Assembly: GCA_037576195.1 (NCBI GenBank)
Contig: CM075101.1
Location: 12,834,001-12,898,000 of the forward strand
Direction: 5' to 3'
Origin: Phytoseiulus persimilis
Lineage: Eukaryota > Arthropoda > Arachnida > Mesostigmata > Phytoseiidae
Length of the DNA: 64,000 nt
The translations under genes were made by a program, and so were the position numbers. The notes under the pieces were generated by a model. That model had not been told where the DNA came from. It saw only the letters and a program-made list of their open reading frames with translations, and ran no database searches. Numbering within the stretch: position 1 is the first letter of the stretch; each line of letters begins with the position of its first letter. Below, one piece after another: positions 1-11,100 of the stretch.

Positions 1-3000
1 AAATTGCAGATCTCTCTCGGGGAGCTTGATCACAAGACGATCTCGCTAGGGCCAACTTGCTCCCCTTCTGAATCGCCCGCCGTGGGCAGTATCCGATACT
101 CGCTTCTGAACCCATGAGGATTCTACTCCCATTCTCTTCATACTACTCGTGTAGACCTCTGTGCCATGGTCGGGATCGACACAATCATCACACACAATTC
201 TCTCTCAGAGAAATATTTCCTCGTCTTTTTCCATTGTATAAATGATAGCCCCAACTTTCTGAATTGTTCAAGCGTACACTCGAAGATCTTTGGTTGTCAT
301 ATTGAGAAGTCTCAATAATCATCACGTGTTGGGGCGCGGCCGTCTCATACAGAGGAGTTGGGGACGCCTGCGATAGACCACACAGGATTTTGAAGTGAAC
401 GAACGCAGGAGTTTGACGTTTCCCAAGGGACTTTTCGAGCCTGGGTCTTGCACCCGGGGCACTTCCTACAGCTCAGCTCCCCCTCTATATTCTGTGGCTC
501 CTCTAGCCCGGCCATCATGCAGAAAGTGACCAAAACAAGTCGGATGAGAACACCAGTATCACTTTCTCGCAGCTATATATAATCTGTTTGTCAGAACTGA
601 AGCGCAAACCACAAAACAAGCTCCTGAAACACACCATGGCATGAATCAATGTCAAATTACGACGCTGGAGATGGAGCCACGAAAAAGTCGAGCCAGCAGC
701 AATGCATGAAAGTAACGATATATACCGATGAGCCGAATGAGAAGATAGTTTGGAATGATGCTGACCCAACGCAACGAGGAAAAAGTATGGCTGGTATCAG
801 AGAAAATCGCAGTTCTTGACACACGGGAAACTCATCAGGCAGCGTTCATGATTCTCTTGTATGTATGTATGTGAGTATATATGTGTTTCACAACAGGGTC
901 ATCAATACCCAGGAGGGGAGCAGAGCCGAAAGGTGGGGAGCTGCCGGCACCAAGCGCTGAGAGACTTCCACGGCCGCAAGCTGCAGGAAGGGATTTTCGA
1001 ATGCGTATGAATGGGATTGCCACATTTTCCGAGAGACGCACGATGTAATGAAGTTGAGAATACGGTTCGACGACGGAGGTGCTTTCCGTTGGGTTTTTTC
1101 GTGATGTATTATTTGTCCGTGAAGGCATGAATTTGTGGTTTCATGGTGATCATTTACACGCGTTGCCGAACGCAGCGGGAATGCCCACAGAATCACGAAA
1201 AACGATCTCTGAGCCCTCCTAGATGAATCCACAATCGACGCCAGTAGAAGCTAAGCTCATCATGTGCTCTCACTATTGGGGCGGCTCCAAACTCATGGCT
1301 CGGTGACATTCCGTTTCAAATGATTAATTGCGAGCTTGCATACATTCACTTCTCGGGTGGTACAGAATCATTACTCATGTTCGCCGAATGGAGCCACATT
1401 GACATTAGCCTCTGGATCCGGGCTCGAGAGCGTTTCCTGGCAGCCATGCACTTTACTCGGTCTAAATACCGGAGGCCGACTTGGAGACTCCAGCCATCGA
1501 TATTGAAACGTCACGGCTAGCCAAGAAACTCTCGAGCAGGATGGGTGCTGAAAGACTCCAAATGCTCCAAATCGGACACTATGTACTTATCTTCTGTCTA
1601 TGCGATCTCTGTGTCGCATTGGCTTCAAAAACTGGTTATCTTTAGGGGGTGGGGGGCATCGACGATACAGTCGTCCGCGGTCAATATGTCACCGATGGTC
1701 AGGACGATCTATCTCCCTGGTATTATGGGATTTTCAACGGGAACAGAGCTTCCAAATTAAATTTCGCCGCATGTGGAAGTCCCTCAAAGGTCGATAACAG
1801 AGAAAACGTGGAGCGTTCGCTACAACTCGACATAACTCTGTTAATATCGAGACGATGGAGAGGCTAGAATGTAGCTCTTCGCACCAGCACTCCAACGTTT
1901 CCGCATTCACTAAAATCTGAACCTAATTGTCCGAGTCATGACCCCCTAAAGCAGGGAAAAAAGTCGCAAGTTCCATCAAAAATGCCATCGATTGTGACTC
2001 GACCTCCTTAATTTGATTCTGCAGCCGATGAACATTCTGAGAGTTTCTACCCTTGCTTCCAGGGGAGCTCGGAGCGTGCCAGTCCTCAGAATGATGTAGC
2101 TTCCGACCCGACCGGATCCGGTATTCGAATTATCAGAACCAGCAGTTCTTTTTGCGCAGAGATGAACTATGACCGGAGCTTGGATTAGGAGAACATTCCT
2201 AGTGCGGGATCGTTGTGGTTAGTGTGAAAAGGCTAGATAACATCTGCTACTCAACCTACATGGGGAACGCTAGAGTTTGTTACGTTTCCGAACATTCGTC
2301 CTTGACGGAATAATTCGTCAAGATCAGTAGAGAGAGAGAGTGGATGGGGGCGGAAATCATCCAGCCTGATCCGAGTAAAAACAGTTTCGGCCAAATGGAG
2401 TGGGGAGCCAGGGCCCCATCAAATGCTCAGCGCCCCTGATGCCTTAGTGCTTGTCGCGTTTGGTGCAAAGAGCTCACATCGGAATCCGAGAGCTGCTTAT
2501 TATCTTCTATTCAATTATCATAGGTTAGAAGGAGCCGTAATAGAGACCCGGAACGTCAGCAATCGGAATTTCCATGAGCAGAAATGGATCCGACTCTTAG
2601 AGAACACAGCGACCGACCCCGTTCCAAGCATATGGAACTTGATGAATTCTGTCTCCTCCCTGGAGACACTCATGCTTCCCTGTCGCACTGGGTCCCAAGG
2701 TGTGTTATCTTCTTCCCTTAGCCGTACTCATGCAAATTCTGTTTCGACAGGAAGAATCTTCACCAACACGATGTTCCGGGATGAGCATCAGGTTTCAGAC
2801 TCCACATAAAGACTGACTCCGATGAAAGTTCAAAGATGGTCCACAGCTACGAGATGTAAAGCGCGGAAGCAGGCAGAGGGCTTCTTCTTCCCATGAGTAA
2901 CATTGGGGTGGATATCGTGCCTCTCCGTTATGGAGAACTTCACAGTTCGATGAGTTTCGGCGATCTAGAAATTTCCAACCAACTCTCCCGAACGAGAGAC

Positions 3001-3078
3001 GCTGGAATTCTCCGGGCCCGATCTGCCTATCCGCGGAGAAAGCTAGCGATTTGGGAGATCCGCCGAATCGAGATGACC
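1..3078. other. Gene-poor stretch upstream of NF-YB
   Basis: No gene can be supported here. Both strands have only short frames without recognisable domains or paired splice sites. There is a short GTAT/GTGT microsatellite near 857-890 and a GA run near 2330-2340. The left part may belong to introns or untranslated sequence of a gene outside the window. Confidence 0.4.
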
Positions 3079-3105
3079 TATATAGCTGTTGCGCGCCGCT
3101 CAGTT
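3079..3105 (+). promoter_or_regulatory. Possible core promoter of the NF-YB gene
   Basis: A TATATAG stretch at 3079-3085 is followed by TCAGTT at 3100-3105, which matches the arthropod initiator TCAGTY. The spacing of about 23 bases is a little shorter than usual, so the pairing is weak. It lies about 200 bases upstream of the first ATG of the NF-YB gene. Confidence 0.22.
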
Positions 3106-3302
3106 TATTGTCTGTTTCAAAATCACCGCCTCGATAGGCTCGTGTCTGGGATAGGCAGACACGGCCACATTTCGAACGTTGTTGATACGAAGAGCACGAC
3201 AGATGCTCCTCCGAGGCTTCGGATGTTCGTGTTTCGAAGGATTGAAAATATAGAGTAGTTTCCTTTCCACATTTCTGTCAATGCTTCATCTCTGCCGCCT
3301 GT

Positions 3303-4400
3303 ATGGATCCGCATTCAAACGCCATCGAAGAGAACTTCAGTCTGGCTGAAAATGCACAACAGTTCATTGTCACAACAGAGGCTTCTCTTTCCGGTGAGTT
3401 TTCTGTCTGAGGAAGTCCTTCCGTCGCCCGATTCCAGTTATTCCATTCCTCGGACTGCATGGCCCCCGGACGGCTTCTCGACCAATTCGCAGGTTAAGAA
3501 GTATGTGTCTTCAATGTGGCCAGGTTCAGTCCACTTACTGACTGGTTAGAGCCTCTGGATATTCTTACAGGGACAGACGGAGAGGAAACTCAGAATGCCC
3601 ACGACGTGATGACGACCGGGGAAATCGGGCCGCTGAGGGAACAAGACAGGTGAACGTCTGGTTCAGCTCAGCGAATCGTTGTTCGTGATAGGTTAAACTC
3701 GAGTGATTCCAATTTCTGAACTTAAACTTTCCCGCGCCAGGTTTCTTCCGATCGCGAACGTCGTGAGAATCATGAAGACCGTCATTCCCAAAAGCGGCAA
3801 AATCGCCAAGGATGCGAAGGAGTGCGTTCAGGAGTGTGTCTCCGAGTTCGTCAGCTTCATCACTTCCGAGGCCTCGGATAGGTTCGCGCTTCTTCACTCG
3901 ATTGGTCCATGAGAAATCATTTTTTTTTTCACGATGTGTGAGTTACTGACTTATTCTCTCTCAGATGCCATCAGGAGAAACGGAAAACAATCAACGGAGA
4001 GGATATACTGTTTGCGATGCAGAGTTTGGGTTTCGACAATTACGTCGAGCCGCTTAAGATCTACTTGCAGAAATATAGAGAAACCGGTGTCAAGGTGAGC
4101 ATGTTTGAATCCTCATCGAGGCTTTGAGTCGGGACTGCAGCTCTCGTTTCGCGCAATCAACACAACCCGTCCTTTCAGCCGGCTGAGCAGCAAGCGGCAT
4201 CGAATAACTCGTCTGCATCGAGTAGATCGATCGTTCCCAAAGAGGAGTTCACCGCGGTGTCCGGGCAAACCAGTGGTACCGTTGTCGCCGCGGATTCTGC
4301 CATTGAAGAACTTGGAGCTGATACTTTCATAACGGCGAACATGCTCGATCAAGATGCATCCCAGAATGTTATCTACTCCACCGGGTTCGGAGAATTCTGA
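3303..4400 (+). CDS. NFYB: Nuclear transcription factor Y subunit beta (NF-YB / CBF-A), complete
   Basis: Histone-fold subunit of the trimeric CCAAT-box factor NF-Y. It pairs with NF-YC and recruits NF-YA in the nucleus. Five exons: 3303-3393, 3571-3649, 3741-3881, 3965-4094, 4179-4400, giving 220 aa. Exons 3-4 carry the family core: [20 protein letters not shown], then [20 protein letters not shown] and [20 protein letters not shown], ending at the [14 protein letters not shown] helix. This is close to animal NF-YB throughout. The N-terminus (about 57 aa, acidic) and the C-terminal tail (about 73 aa, rich in Ser, Thr and Gly) diverge, as expected for the family. All four introns have GT/AG borders and are 70-180 bp. 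The start is the only ATG in frame ahead of exon 2. The phase at every junction fits (91, 79, 141, 130, 222 nt). No defect seen. Confidence 0.96.
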
Positions 4401-4498
4401 AAGACTCTTCGGATTGAGTGTACTTTCGGGCAGATGAACAAAGCGTTATCATCAAGGCATCTTGTAAACTTTCCATTTTCTAGCGCGAACCCCCTATC

Positions 4499-4504
4499 AA
4501 TAAA
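4499..4504 (+). terminator. Poly(A) signal of NF-YB
   Basis: AATAAA about 100 bases after the NF-YB stop codon, the first one downstream in the gene's orientation. Confidence 0.6.
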
Positions 4505-5263
4505 TCTGACACGCTCTCGGAAACGTGCTGGCTTCCTGACAGACCGCTGTTTTCCGACCAATGGAGAAAGAAATCCGCGACGGGAATCATCGGATTATTT
4601 GAATCGTGTGATTCCGACCTTCAGTAATCAGTCTGCACGCACCACGGCGTGACTCTCCTGCCACATTTCCTTCAAACAGGGGGCTCCGCTCTACTCCATA
4701 TTGCTTTGTAGGGAGCTCCCGAAGACAATGGGAGGCGACAAAATGCTGATGAGAACGATTCTCCACACAGATGAGCTGATTTTTCACGGGCGTCTTAGGT
4801 TAGGTTACAAGTTCAGGAAGGCCCGCCATAATGGAGAGATATCCATGCCCTTGGACCGGAAGTCAACGTGGATAAGACTGGATCATCTCCGGAGAAGAGG
4901 CCGATTGGCCGAGGGTGGCACGTTATATTTGTCCGGAACCTCCATCTCGACCTGCCAGCAAATTCACCTACCCGGGCTTCAAGATATGCTCCAACGGCTC
5001 CTGCTTGAATCCGCTGCTCATGGACCGGGACAGGACATCAATGATCGCAATGGAATATATAGCAGATCCATAGGCCTCAACAGCAATGAAGACGGTGGGC
5101 GAAGTCGGGAGAAAGAATCGTCACGTTCTAACTCGATTCGTAGTGCGCGCTCACCGCCCGAGAAGTCGGATGTGCTCGTTACGTCAGGAGTTTCACTGAA
5201 TCCCGAAAATTGGGCCGGGCCAGAACGTGCCGGGAGCGATGTTTCCCAACCAGTGGTGGGACA
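4505..5263. other. Intergenic, no supported gene
   Basis: A 191-codon plus-strand frame (4701-5276) fills much of this stretch, but it has no domain, no paired splice sites and an unremarkable composition. I treat it as chance. Nothing else is visible. Confidence 0.35.
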
Positions 5264-5301
5264 ATTACGATTATGATTATTACTGTAAACATAATCGTAA
5301 T
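5264..5301. repeat. AT-rich hairpin
   Basis: A perfect 12-bp inverted repeat, ATTACGATTATG / CATAATCGTAAT, is separated by 14 nt. Just downstream, the unit CATAATC..ATCATGCCGA recurs twice (5290-5310 and 5329-5350). It sits immediately left of the larger fold-back repeat. Confidence 0.6.
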
Positions 5302-5368
5302 CATGCCGATAATTATTATGATTGTAGTCATAATCACGATCATGCCGAAATCATGGGATATTTCTTGA

Positions 5369-6494
5369 CGATACAGTTAGTTTCACTCTATCTATCCATC
5401 CCGACACGGAATTCGTTGAGGACGCCAGATTCATGATTGTGATCTCGGCGTCGTCATCCGATGTTTTGGAAAACCAAGATTCTGGGGGCGGGTGACACGA
5501 CGTCGGGTGTTTTCGGGGTCGCTGAGCACCAAGCAGGTGTTAGTATTACTATATCCGTTCACCCTGACGCGGAATTCGTGACCCCCAATCGGTTCCGGGA
5601 CCAAGATTTATCGAAGCACCAATTGAGCATTGCGGAGGAGCTACTCGTTGTTCGAAATTAGCATCGCTTAGCCGGTTCGATTTTGGCACGTTTAGCATGG
5701 CTGCGTCGGGAAACTATCCTCCGGCCTCCGCGCTAAACGGCAGTGCCGTGTTGAATTTGCTGAAGAGGGCTGAGGTGGGCTCACAACGGGGCAGCATGGT
5801 GAGCTCGGTGTGCGGGTCGTGAAGATACTGCCACATGAGATTCTCTGCAGGGTCGGATGGCGTCACCAAGAAGGGCCCCATGGCTGCCGACGATGGTGCT
5901 GCTGAAACCACAATGGGCTGGGTGAGGGTCTGGACTCGTTTCTCGCGGGAGGCTTTCGCGGATCAGTTCCTTGGAGCACTGGAAAAAGTACGCTCGGTCG
6001 TCCATCGGGACGCGCTTGCACTATTCAATCCTGAACATGGGCTTTGTCATGGCGGCGCCGGCGATGTTACCCTGTTCACCGTGTCCGGTTATACAATCGA
6101 ACCTTTGCAATCTAACCAACATTGCGGATGCCTCCGACTCTGGAGTTGTACCGCTTGCATATGGTTGCGCTAAACTTAATGGCTACAGTTCTTCATCATT
6201 ATCACCCTAACTCGTCATGTGTGATCAACGATTTTTCTTTCAGGACGGAAAAAGCGCGAAAGACCAAAACCAGTATCGAGATCACGAGTACCCTGAACCC
6301 CGGATCACGTGCAAGCCTGGGAACTGACGCCTGCATCGTGCTCAGCGACCCCGGAAACTCCCGACTACCTGTAGACCGTCCCCAGAATCTTGGGTTTTCG
6401 AAATGTCGGATAACGACGCCGAGATCACTATCATGCATCTGGCATCCTCAACAAGTTCCAAGTCAGGATGGGTGGACAGGGTAACTAGCTATCG
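5369..6494. repeat. Fold-back repeat with arms of about 250 bp
   Basis: The sequence at about 5369-5620 reappears in inverted orientation at about 6245-6494. The best-matching part is 5409-5545 against about 6320-6455, roughly 85% identical by eye, including the shared segments GATCTCGGCGTCGT, CCAAGATTCTGGGG and GGGGTCGCTGAGCAC. The match extends on both sides at lower identity. The left arm also contains a weaker direct repeat (about 5375-5415 and 5538-5582). The loop of about 0.6 kb holds a possible minus-strand exon. Family unknown. Confidence 0.7.
5714..5944 (-). CDS. Possible terminal exon of an unknown minus-strand gene
   Basis: The minus-strand frame ending at 5714 encodes about 70-76 aa of ordinary protein-like composition. 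It includes the stretches SAAMGPFLVTPSDPAENLMW, QYLHDPHTELTMLPRCEP and SALFSKFNTALPFSAEAGG. The upstream in-frame stop lies close to 5965, and several AG dinucleotides could serve as the splice acceptor, so the start is uncertain. I do not recognise the protein and could not find further exons. It lies in the loop of the 5369-6494 fold-back, so it could also be element-derived. Confidence 0.25.
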   Translation of the reverse strand, partial: EKRVQTLTQPIVVSAAPSSAAMGPFLVTPSDPAENLMWQYLHDPHTELTMLPRCEPTSALFSKFNTALPFSAEAGG

Positions 6495-7417
6495 ATTTTC
6501 GCGTTGTCGCGGGCGTTTTGTAGCTGGGATCGAGCGAAATATTTCCATTTTTTTTCGACGAAATCGGTTACGAGAATCGGCGATTCCCTTATAGATTCTT
6601 TCAGGGGCCATGGAATAAATCGAGGAAAACTTCGTCCAGCTCTGGAAAACAGAACACTGATCTGATTCTTGGGAATAAAAATGCGAAAAGACGCGCCTCT
6701 TCAAGAGCTTCCGATCATACGAAGAAATACCGGATAAAGATCGGATAAAATTTGACTGAAATATAGCTCAAAACACTGAGGCCACGAAAATGTTGCAGCT
6801 CAAAGGAGAACCCTGTATTTCAAGGTCCCGAGATCCGGCGGAACCTTGGATAAAGTCAAGTACCAACAACGGCATATGAGTTTCCGGGAAGCACGGGGCG
6901 AAAAACGGCCATATTGCGAAATCACAAACAAGCTTATCCATTCCCACGAAAATACCTCATCCCATCCTGTTCCTCCCCTCATTCTCTCCATCCGAATTAA
7001 AACTCATGCAGTTCGTTCTGACACGGAACCGGAGAGATCCCCCCTCCCCTGGAGTAGGCATTCAAACTTTAAACGATCAGCGAAGTGTGGAGCTAGATGC
7101 TTGAGGGTTGGAGCCTTCCGTCGTATTCTTCGCTTAGTCGCTCTCTTCCGAGCGAGTCCAATTATCTTTCGACCTATATATACACATTGTGAATATCGAA
7201 TGATATACAGGGTGGTCATCGTAACTTTCTCGCTCTCTCTTCTTCTGCTCATAGCTCGGTGAAAAATCATCGATCCTGGATTTTTTTAGCGTTCGATAGC
7301 TGGAAGGATGGCGCGTCTTTTTCCCCTCGATTCTCGTGGATCGATGAAGTAATGATTTTCGTGAATCCACTCAAAGATTTCCTTTTTTCCAACTTCCCTC
7401 AAAAAATTGATCGACAA
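6495..7417. other. Intergenic, no supported gene
   Basis: Only short frames without domains on either strand. No repeat noted except the palindrome and hairpin that follow. Confidence 0.35.
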
Positions 7418-7449
7418 ACTTCTGAAGTCGACCGATCGACTTCAGAAGT
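7418..7449. repeat. Perfect 14-bp palindromic hairpin
   Basis: ACTTCTGAAGTCGA is followed by a 4-nt loop and its exact reverse complement, with GTCGA/TCGAC at the centre. No gene is close enough to call it an operator. Possibly part of a degraded mobile element. Confidence 0.7.
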
Positions 7450-7589
7450 GCCGAGGTCGACGCACGATAGCAGGCTGCTCAAACGCCCGGCAACTCCAGA
7501 TTCCTATAATAGCTCAGGATCTGTAAGATGGGCGAACGATCTTTTCAATCTTGACGTCGAGATCGACCTCCTGACAAGATCGCGTCCTC

Positions 7590-7830
7590 TTTGCATTTCG
7601 GCCGTAACTCCTCAGGGAAGCCGAATCCGCAGAATTTTCCGATGGCGAAAAATCTCAGATTGGTCCAAACTGGCCGTCGATCGGAGAAGCTCGATTTTCG
7701 GAGGAAAGAAAGAGTGACCGGATCGACTCAGCAACTCTCGAGCTGGGTAGTTCGGACCAATCGAAGAACTTTCCGTCATCGGGAAACTTTCCGCATCCAG
7801 CTTCCCTTAGGACGTAAGGGGCGAATGCAT
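7590..7830. repeat. Hairpin (MITE-like) repeat, arms of about 79 bp
   Basis: The sequence at 7590-7668 matches the reverse complement of 7752-7830 at roughly 75% identity. Shared blocks include AGGGAAGC, TTTTCCGATG and GATTGGTCC, read in opposite directions in the two arms. The loop is about 83 bp. No protein-coding content. No clear target duplication was found. Confidence 0.6.
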
Positions 7831-8103
7831 CGAGAACGCGTTCTGTCAATAGGCTAGCTCTTCACGTCAAGGTTGGAACGATCGTTCGACCTCCAAACAG
7901 ATCACTAGCTGCCCAAGCAGAATCGGCAAATCATCCATTGACCCCTGGACCCGGTCAGGAAAGAGAGGTCCGCTGTAAAGTAATTTCGACAAGGTTTCTA
8001 GTGGATCTCGGATCTCTCTCTCAATCTTATCTCGACAGCATTGCTCTCAGGAGCGTTCGCCAGATTTCAGTTGGGATAGGGATCGCAAAACGACCCTTCG
8101 AAT

Positions 8104-11100
8104 ATGCCTCAGCTTGTTCCAGACAAGTTCGTTCTGCGCACATTGAGGTTTCTCCTGCTCCGAATCGTTAGGCTACTCCAATGTGACTATGTGGTTCCAG
8201 ACAACACCAGTGAGCATATTACACGAGCTTGATGACGAAATGACTGGCAACTCCTTGCGATAGCGCACCCATATTCCGATCTGGGAAGACGTCGTTCTCG
8301 TCTCCCCCACAGGCCTGGAGGATCTCTTGCGAGTGTTCATATGTCATGTGTACCTTGCCCGTGGGCGGCAGAGGCGTCTCCCATCCTACGACTATGACAA
8401 GGACGATCCCTATAACCGTGGAATCCTTTTCTGGGAAGAGGAGAAACGACTGGAGTACCCCGTGCCACGACCAGCCCTCGATTTCCAAGTATGTTCCTGA
8501 AACAGGCAGTCGATCTCACGAGCACGAGCAGGGACCCGTTCGCAGGCGATGTCAGGGGCTGCGCTCAAGGGGTGTCCGGGTCGCGGGATCTATGAAACAT
8601 ATCACGGAGTTTTCCGGGACCGAGCGAGACCCCCATTGAAACTTTCCTCATGAGCCGAGCTTGTTGCGCTCATGTGTTCAGCCCGCACTTCTAGCATGAT
8701 TCATGACGGATCATGATTCATGATGGAGCAATGGAGTAATGGATTGAACTACCGGTCTGGCTGATAATATTTTGAGCTACCTGATCCCCCGAGGAGAAAC
8801 CACGCTGCGCCGTCGAATGGGTCAACGATTTGCGCAGCGGCATGTTCAGATGAGCCACGTGTTTCTCGGCTATTTCATTCCGCAGATCATGGATAGAGTT
8901 GTCGCCGCAATTTCGGGAGTCAACTCCCCAGAAATCACCCAGGAAATAGCAAGTAAAACATGTTATTGAGATTCCACCGCCAGAGCTCAAGGTCTCCAAC
9001 CTTTCAGGGCCCACAAGAGCTTCTCCTGACTGCCTGTCGAACTTCAGGGGAGCTCTTGGTGCTTCGATTCGTTCGCGCAAGCCGACGGCAGGCCGAAGTG
9101 AACATTTTCTTGAGAGACTCGGAAGGTAGAGCGTTCTCATCCCCTAGCTGTGGGAACGAGCCCCTCTTCCTTGACATCAGCAACGGGAATAAATTCCAGG
9201 TTTGTGGTTGACAATTTTCAGAGGGTGAATCCATGGACCATGACTCCAAAGGTCATTCGACTTTTTTTCAATTAGAAGCTCTTGACCATGGGAGCTTTCG
9301 TCTCCGTTTTGTTTCATGAAGGCTGGCGGGCTCAGAATGCAGTGCATCGAACCAATGCGAAAGTGGCGAATCGCTTTCAATGGTCTGCTGGTGTGAGTCC
9401 TCGGTATGGTCTCATCGTATTCCAAGGGAACTCTGGCGCTCGAGGCAGTTGATTGACTTGTAAATCCATTCCAGGAACACAGAGACGGGCGCAACTGCCT
9501 ACGTCCGCTTCGCTTTCCTGTGAGTTACAACCGTTCTTGGTGTTAGGCTCTTGATGCAGGATTTGATATATTTTCCGTTATAACGGACAATGAATTTCCT
9601 TCATTATCATGGCTATGAGCATGGTCTCTTGTCTCCTGGTGCTGGTTCTTGACAAGTATTGCAAATTTTCGACGAATAGCAAGTTTGACATGTATTCTCC
9701 CAAATCGAATATCCGTTATGAAGGAAATACATTTTCCGTTATGCGTTGTAACGGAAAATAGGTCTAGTCCAGAATATTCGCTTCACATGGATTCCTAGCT
9801 TCTTATTGATGTGTCGAACCCTTTCAGTTGGTTTGCACTCTCTCATATCTCTGATTGGACGTGCGACATCCCCGCCAGGAGACTCTTCAAGTTCTGCTAC
9901 GATCCGAAGACCAATGAAAAACTATCAGAAACCGTCGCCAATCTCGAAAAGTTCGTATCCTCCTCATTATTGCGGTGACGTTCGTTTGGTTCATTCGTCG
10001 TGAGAGTCGAGATAGTCAAGGGAGGTCTCAAAGTCCGATCCTTTCCGATAGGTGCTGCGAGTATTTGAATGGTTATGAGGAGACAGGATACTGTGTGGGG
10101 TCTGTTCGAGTTAGCTTCAAAGGAAACGCATCTGACGAGGCCGAAGAGTCGGAACAAGAACTGCACATGCGCGGCAATTTCTTGAGGATAAGTCATTCGA
10201 TTCAATCAAGATCGAGCCCTGTGAAACTCAAGGGCTTCAACCACAGCTTCATCTACAGCAAGAAGGGTCATTTATTACAACTCTCCACTCTGGAGTTTGA
10301 TAACGGAAGGGGTCTAGCCTTTGGGAGCTTCTTATCGACTCCTGGTTTCAAGGATCCGGTCGAAACCATTCAGAACGAGCACGGAACCGAGGCGAGCCTC
10401 GATGATATTTTGTATGCGCCAAAGCTGAAATTCAGCACTTGTAAGTAGAGAAATCCCTCGAAAATGCCTAGTTCCCGTGGTATCGTCGGACTGTTTGCCT
10501 GGAGCTCACCCAATTGACTTGCTGTTGCGAAGTTCGTTCGAGTCAAGCAGGATCGCCAGTGTGAGGCTTCAGAACCATACTCAATCATCTTTCCGATCAT
10601 CAGTTGAGCTATCTCACGAAGTTCTGAGGTCAGAAGGGTCGGTTCAGAGCAGATTCAAGTCCCAACTCTGCTTGAGCAACGATGTACAGATTTCCAAATT
10701 CGACGCCCTGTTAGACAACATACCGGCTATAGGCTTATCGATTCAAGGCCTTATGTAAGTCAATGCCGCGACGCTATTTGTATCATCGATTCGGAGCGGC
10801 GACTGAAATTCCCCTCGATTTCCAGCGCAAGGAATCCTTGCGACTACGGTTCGAAACCACCGCTGAACATCTTGGATCACGGTGAGCGAGACGCGTATTC
10901 ATACGTCGGAGATACACAATAAACATTTGTGGGTCAGCGAGATGGGAGTGATTTGAAGCTCAATGTTAGTTCTCCCCCAGCTGCGGCCCCTGTCCCCGCG
11001 CCTCACGTGGTCAGTCTCGGGGACCCACTGTGCAAAAACAGTGCATTGACTGGTGGTAAAGGGTCTTCACTCGCCGTCCTGACTGAACTCTCAACTCTGA

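Noticed and set aside
2423-2809. 128-codon plus-strand frame with NPRAAYYLLFNYHR, resembling the UBA-like segment after some protein kinases
   Set aside because: No kinase domain or other exon is nearby and the rest of the frame has no support; the resemblance is short enough to be chance.
4701-5276. 191-codon open frame after NF-YB
   Set aside because: No domain, no splice or promoter context, and it runs into the AT-rich hairpin; length alone is not convincing.
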